47,701 nt of DNA from contig CALVUN010000006.1 of the NCBI GenBank assembly GCA_944363595.1, forward strand, positions 1 to 47,701, in the 5' to 3' direction. A program made the position numbers and the translations under genes. The notes under the pieces were generated by a model that was given only the letters and a program-made list of their open reading frames with translations, was not told the DNA's origin and did no database searches. Position 1 is the stretch's first letter, and every line of letters begins with the position of its first letter. The stretch is from an uncultured Bacilli bacterium (GTDB lineage Bacteria; Bacillota_I; Bacilli_A; RF39; UBA660). Shown here one piece after another: positions 44,539 to 47,701 of this stretch.

Positions 44539-45408
44539 ATGATAAATATAAGTAATAATTGGCAAGATTATGAATGCTTAGCCACTGGTGATGGAGAAAA
44601 ATTAGAAAGATATAAAAATATCATCTTAAATAGACCAGATCCCCAAATAATATGGCCTAAAACAAATAATAACATATGGAATAAAGAAGATGCCCACTAC
44701 TATAGAAGTAATAAAGGAGGAGGACATTGGGAATATAAAAAGAAAATACCCAATATGTGGCAAATAAACTATAAACATCTAACATTTAAAATAAGTCCAA
44801 CTAACTTCAAACATACAGGAATATTCCCTGAACAAGCAACTAATTGGGACTATATTATGGATAAAATAAAAGAATACAAAAAAGATCATGAAGAAGTAAG
44901 AATATTAAATCTATTTGCCTATACAGGATGTGCAACTATGGCTGCATCAAGTGCAGGAGCAACTGAAGTAGTCCATGTCGATGCGAGTAAAGGAATGACC
45001 GAATGGGCCAAAGAAAATATGCATTTATGTCATTTAGAAAATAATAAAATAAGATTTATAGTAGATGATGTAATCAAATTCCTAGAAAGAGAAAAAAGAA
45101 GAGGAAGAACATATCACGGAATAATAATGGATCCTCCTAGTTTTGGTCATGGGCCTAATAAAGAAGTATGGCGTTTAGAAGATAATATCCAAGAACTATT
45201 AATAAAAAGTAAAGAAGTATTAGATAAAGATTTCTCTTTCTTACTAATAAATTCCTATACAACAGGACTATCACCCATATCATTAAATAATATCCTATCA
45301 TTAATATTTCCAAATACCAAAATAGAAACAGGAGAAATTGGTTTACCCGTAACAGAAAATAACCTAATATTACCATGTGGTATCTATGGAAAAATTACCA
45401 AAAATTAA
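44539..45408 (+). CDS. SAM-dependent RNA methyltransferase (RlmI-like)
   Basis: This 289-residue class I methyltransferase has motif I ILNLFAYTGCATMAA, an acidic HVDAS for the SAM ribose, and the catalytic-region IIMDPPSFGHG. It lacks the N-terminal PUA domain of RlmI. GAGGTG precedes ATG 44539. It overlaps the next pseudouridine synthase and may modify the same RNA. Confidence 0.85.
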   Translation: MINISNNWQDYECLATGDGEKLERYKNIILNRPDPQIIWPKTNNNIWNKEDAHYYRSNKGGGHWEYKKKIPNMWQINYKHLTFKISPTNFKHTGIFPEQATNWDYIMDKIKEYKKDHEEVRILNLFAYTGCATMAASSAGATEVVHVDASKGMTEWAKENMHLCHLENNKIRFIVDDVIKFLEREKRRGRTYHGIIMDPPSFGHGPNKEVWRLEDNIQELLIKSKEVLDKDFSFLLINSYTTGLSPISLNNILSLIFPNTKIETGEIGLPVTENNLILPCGIYGKITKN

Positions 45409-46060
45409 TATAATATATGAAGATAACCATATCATAGTAGTAGAAAAACCAATAAATATCCCTGTACAAAAAGATAATAGTAAAGATATAGATTTATTAA
45501 CTATAATAAAACAATATCGTAAAGAAAAAGAAAATAAACAAGGAAATGTCTACTTAGGATTAGTACATCGATTAGATAGACCAGTCGGAGGAATAATGGT
45601 CTTTGCCAAAACATCAAAAGCAGCATCAAGACTATCTAAAGAAATACAAGAAAATAAATTTCATAAAACATATTATGCTGTTGTAAAAGGAATAACCAAA
45701 GATAAAGAAGAACTAAAAGATTACTTAATAAAAGATCATAAAACTAATATAACCCATATAACAAATAAAAAAGAAGGAAAATTAGCCCTTCTAAACTATG
45801 AAACAATAAAAACCAAAAATAACTTATCCCTAGTAAAAATAAATCTAATAACAGGAAGATCTCACCAAATAAGAGTACAATTCTCATCACGTAATCACCC
45901 CTTAGTAGGAGATCAAAAATATGATAAAAATCCCACACCCAATACCAATATAGCCTTATTTGCTCAAAGTATAACCTTTACCCATCCCACGACTAAAGAA
46001 CAACTAACATTCACATTAGATCTCCCCAATAAATACCCATTCAATATATTTAATCAATAA
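45386..46060 (+). CDS. RluA-family pseudouridine synthase without S4 domain
   Basis: This protein of about 224 residues starts at ATG 45386 (MEKLPKINIIYEDNHIIVVEKP) inside the end of the methyltransferase gene. Catalytic motif VHRLDRPVGGIMVFAKTSKAA and TGRSHQIRVQFSS are intact. It is distinct from the S4-containing enzyme at 24755. Confidence 0.88.
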   Translation: MEKLPKINIIYEDNHIIVVEKPINIPVQKDNSKDIDLLTIIKQYRKEKENKQGNVYLGLVHRLDRPVGGIMVFAKTSKAASRLSKEIQENKFHKTYYAVVKGITKDKEELKDYLIKDHKTNITHITNKKEGKLALLNYETIKTKNNLSLVKINLITGRSHQIRVQFSSRNHPLVGDQKYDKNPTPNTNIALFAQSITFTHPTTKEQLTFTLDLPNKYPFNIFNQ

Positions 46061-46090
46061 TCTAATTTTATACTTATCTATAATATAAAG

Positions 46091-46124
46091 AATATAGAAG
46101 ACCAACATCTTCTATATTTTTATT
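46091..46124. terminator. Bidirectional terminator
   Basis: An 11-bp stem AATATAGAAGA (46091-46101) / TCTTCTATATT (46108-46118) followed by T's; it serves two convergent genes. Confidence 0.8.
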
Positions 46125-46133
46125 TTATTCCTC

Positions 46134-47630
46134 TTAAATTCCAAGAGTGAATGGACTACTTGAACTGCCATCTCCTCCAGTTATCTTAACATCTGATTTT
46201 AGATATATGACCGGGCGAGAAGCGTAAGAATACGCAACGTGGTTGTAGTCGACATAGCCAGAGGTATACACAATAAAAACGCGATTCGAATAACCGGAGT
46301 AAGGCATAAGGGTCCATTGAGTTGAACCATTAAATAAATAATCATTGTTTTTACAATCACTATAACTTGAATCCTTCCAATTATATATTGCTGTTGCTAA
46401 ACAAGACGCTCTATTAGTAGTACTTCCTCCACTTGTGGCATATCCATAATCTGATGGATACATTAATCCTATTTTTCCTACCCAATATGTTGGTCTTCCA
46501 CTATATACTGTTGTTCCTCTTTCTCTTTCATAAAACATACTTGCTGTTACATCATTATAAGTTGATGAACCCCCTAAATTCCATACCGCATCCCCTATTA
46601 ATAACTGAGATTCAGAAGATAAAGTATTATAATAATCACCATTTAAGTAATTTTGTAATGAAGCAGTAGACCAGTTGTTAAAACCTTTACCATAACCAGC
46701 ATCGGGTGCCAAAAACATTACATAATAATCCTTACTTGATGCAGACATACCACTACTAGTACTTCCATCATCCCATAGATAACTACCTATTGACTCATCT
46801 CTTATTATCTTAAGTCTCTTTTCTGTTGGACCACCATTTGTTGTTGCTACATCAAATACCCCAATTATACGCCATAATTCATTATTAAATGATACATAAT
46901 TATTTGGATCAGCTCCCATATATCTTATATTACCATCTGGATCATCATTATTCATAGTATTAGGATTATCCACTAATAATGATTCTATATATCCACTAGC
47001 TGTAGGTACACTATTTTCCCCTGTATTACATACACAAAATAATTTCCATTCACCATTAACTTGTCTACTTTCACATTCATCAGTACATTCTACAGTAGAA
47101 GTACAACTATCATTACCAGCTTCTTCACTAGTTTGAAAACTAGTAATGGGTATCTCACCATCATTATAGATAATATCATCTACTCCTTGACTATCTGTAT
47201 AATATCCTGTTCTAACACCTATTTCTACGGTTATATCACTATCACTAGTATTCTTTATTACCATAGGTACTGTTTTACTAGTATTACTATCTAATGTCCC
47301 TTTAGCAAGCATGGTAAGATCATCTGATACTTGTGCTATTATTACTCCACTAGGTAAGTTACTAGGACTAATCATTTTATAATACATTCCATATGATATA
47401 GTACCACTCATATCATTCTCTACTACAGCATTAAATCTAAGTTTAGATCCTGCACTTACTTTAAGTTCTTGTGTACCATTAATTTTAAATTTATATGTCA
47501 TACTAGTATCTATATCTACCATATTAGTTTCTACACTAGATGTAAACATAGCATAAGTTCCATATATTGAAGCTCCTACTAAAGTTATTATTAGTAATAA
47601 TAATAAATAATATTTCTTTATAAATTTCAT
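46134..47630 (-). CDS. SipW/TasA-like secreted protein with DUF6273-like C-terminal domain
   Basis: This 498-residue protein starts at ATG 47630 after GGGAGGAAG. Signal-like N-terminus KKYYLLLLLIITLVGASIYGTYAMFTSSVETN resembles TasA/camelysin-type leaders. A Cys cluster (CTSTVECTDEC, FCVC) follows. From about residue 230 there is a domain with NNELWRIIGVF, WDDGSTSSGMSASS, NYLNGDYYNTLS, VGKIGLMYPSDYGYA and a tail RPVIYLKSDVKITGGDGSSSSPFTLGI, of the DUF6273 type found in gut Firmicutes surface proteins. A 108-bp stretch at 46209-46316 has aberrant composition (see separate entry). Confidence 0.82.
   Translation of the reverse strand: MKFIKKYYLLLLLIITLVGASIYGTYAMFTSSVETNMVDIDTSMTYKFKINGTQELKVSAGSKLRFNAVVENDMSGTISYGMYYKMISPSNLPSGVIIAQVSDDLTMLAKGTLDSNTSKTVPMVIKNTSDSDITVEIGVRTGYYTDSQGVDDIIYNDGEIPITSFQTSEEAGNDSCTSTVECTDECESRQVNGEWKLFCVCNTGENSVPTASGYIESLLVDNPNTMNNDDPDGNIRYMGADPNNYVSFNNELWRIIGVFDVATTNGGPTEKRLKIIRDESIGSYLWDDGSTSSGMSASSKDYYVMFLAPDAGYGKGFNNWSTASLQNYLNGDYYNTLSSESQLLIGDAVWNLGGSSTYNDVTASMFYERERGTTVYSGRPTYWVGKIGLMYPSDYGYATSGGSTTNRASCLATAIYNWKDSSYSDCKNNDYLFNGSTQWTLMPYSGYSNRVFIVYTSGYVDYNHVAYSYASRPVIYLKSDVKITGGDGSSSSPFTLGI
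46209..46316 (-). other. Putative hypervariable C-terminal cassette of the surface protein
   Basis: This region codes for WTLMPYSGYSNR... ending in SRPV, just before the conserved YLKSDVKI tail. By direct count its 36 codons hold 52 G/C of 108 bases (48%), 20 G/C third positions and no A-ending codon. The flanks are AT-rich and use many A-ending codons. Low A on the coding strand and a sharp border near the 3' end resemble a diversity-generating-retroelement variable region, but no reverse transcriptase or template repeat is in the window. Confidence 0.4.
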
Positions 47631-47701
47631 CACTAACTTCCTCCCTATTCTATAAATAGTAAAACATTACCTATATATATTTTCTTACAATATTAATATT
47701 A

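Noticed and set aside
1-47701. tRNA or rRNA genes
   Set aside because: I saw no cloverleaf with a GGTTCGAATCC-like T-arm or rRNA core sequence on either strand; a short tRNA cannot be fully excluded by eye.

Overview
The window is AT-rich Bacillota DNA using the standard code: TGA is a genuine stop, for example at the conserved overlap at 7209-7211, and Trp is TGG. Gene content suggests a gut member of the Bacilli/Erysipelotrichia/RF39-like branch, close to the Mollicutes root. Supporting this are a short FtsY, RNase Y, GpsB, a TGS/uridine-kinase-like fusion, a type-B RNase P RNA, a GatCAB-AspRS operon and SipW/TasA-like surface proteins. The species assignment is an inference.

Left part (1-2900, minus strand): a polar amino-acid ABC transporter (binding lipoprotein, permease, ATPase cut by the window edge) and a sortase-type surface protein.

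Middle (3088-20802): one NMT1/SsuA-ThiY-like ABC operon (binding protein, ATPase, permease; plus strand) is broken twice by site-specific elements. Element 1 (3522-6646, 3,125 bp) splits the binding-protein gene. It carries only a HipA-like kinase, a large serine recombinase and a 34-codon ORF. Element 2 (7628-19689, about 12.1 kb) splits the ATPase gene. It looks composite. Its left half is a decayed conjugative or accessory remnant: a coupling protein, an AraC-like regulator, a gene with four in-frame TAAs and a DUF2185-like immunity remnant. Its right half carries a metal-efflux operon (ArsR/CadC regulator, HMA protein, Zn/Cd/Pb ATPase, Cu ATPase, CopZ), a second large serine recombinase and a dead Bro-N antirepressor. 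A vestigial att site separates the halves. Removing both elements at the junctions seen here restores open reading frames of 332 and 252 codons, so the operon would be whole again.

20825-23966: a degenerate ISL3-type insertion sequence with well-preserved ends, then an AlbA_2/ATPase-domain accessory gene.

Right part (24162-46060): core genome. It holds YitT and RluA genes; a ftsY-ylxM cluster with a single-module Clp-type AAA+ ATPase; rny; recA; rodZ-like, pgsA, rnpB and gpsB; the uridine-kinase-like fusion; clpP; two tandem paralogous surface proteins; and a T-box (Asn specifier) leader before gatC-gatA-gatB-aspS, the indirect Asn-tRNA route. After these come an XRE regulator, a small membrane protein, a methyltransferase and a second RluA enzyme.

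The window ends with a SipW/TasA-like surface protein. Its C-terminal 108-bp segment has strikingly different composition (48% GC, no A-ending codon in 36) directly before a conserved tail, which suggests a diversified cassette. The most interesting signals are the doubly interrupted but precisely restorable operon, the composite att architecture, the minimal HipA-kinase/recombinase element and this putative variable region.
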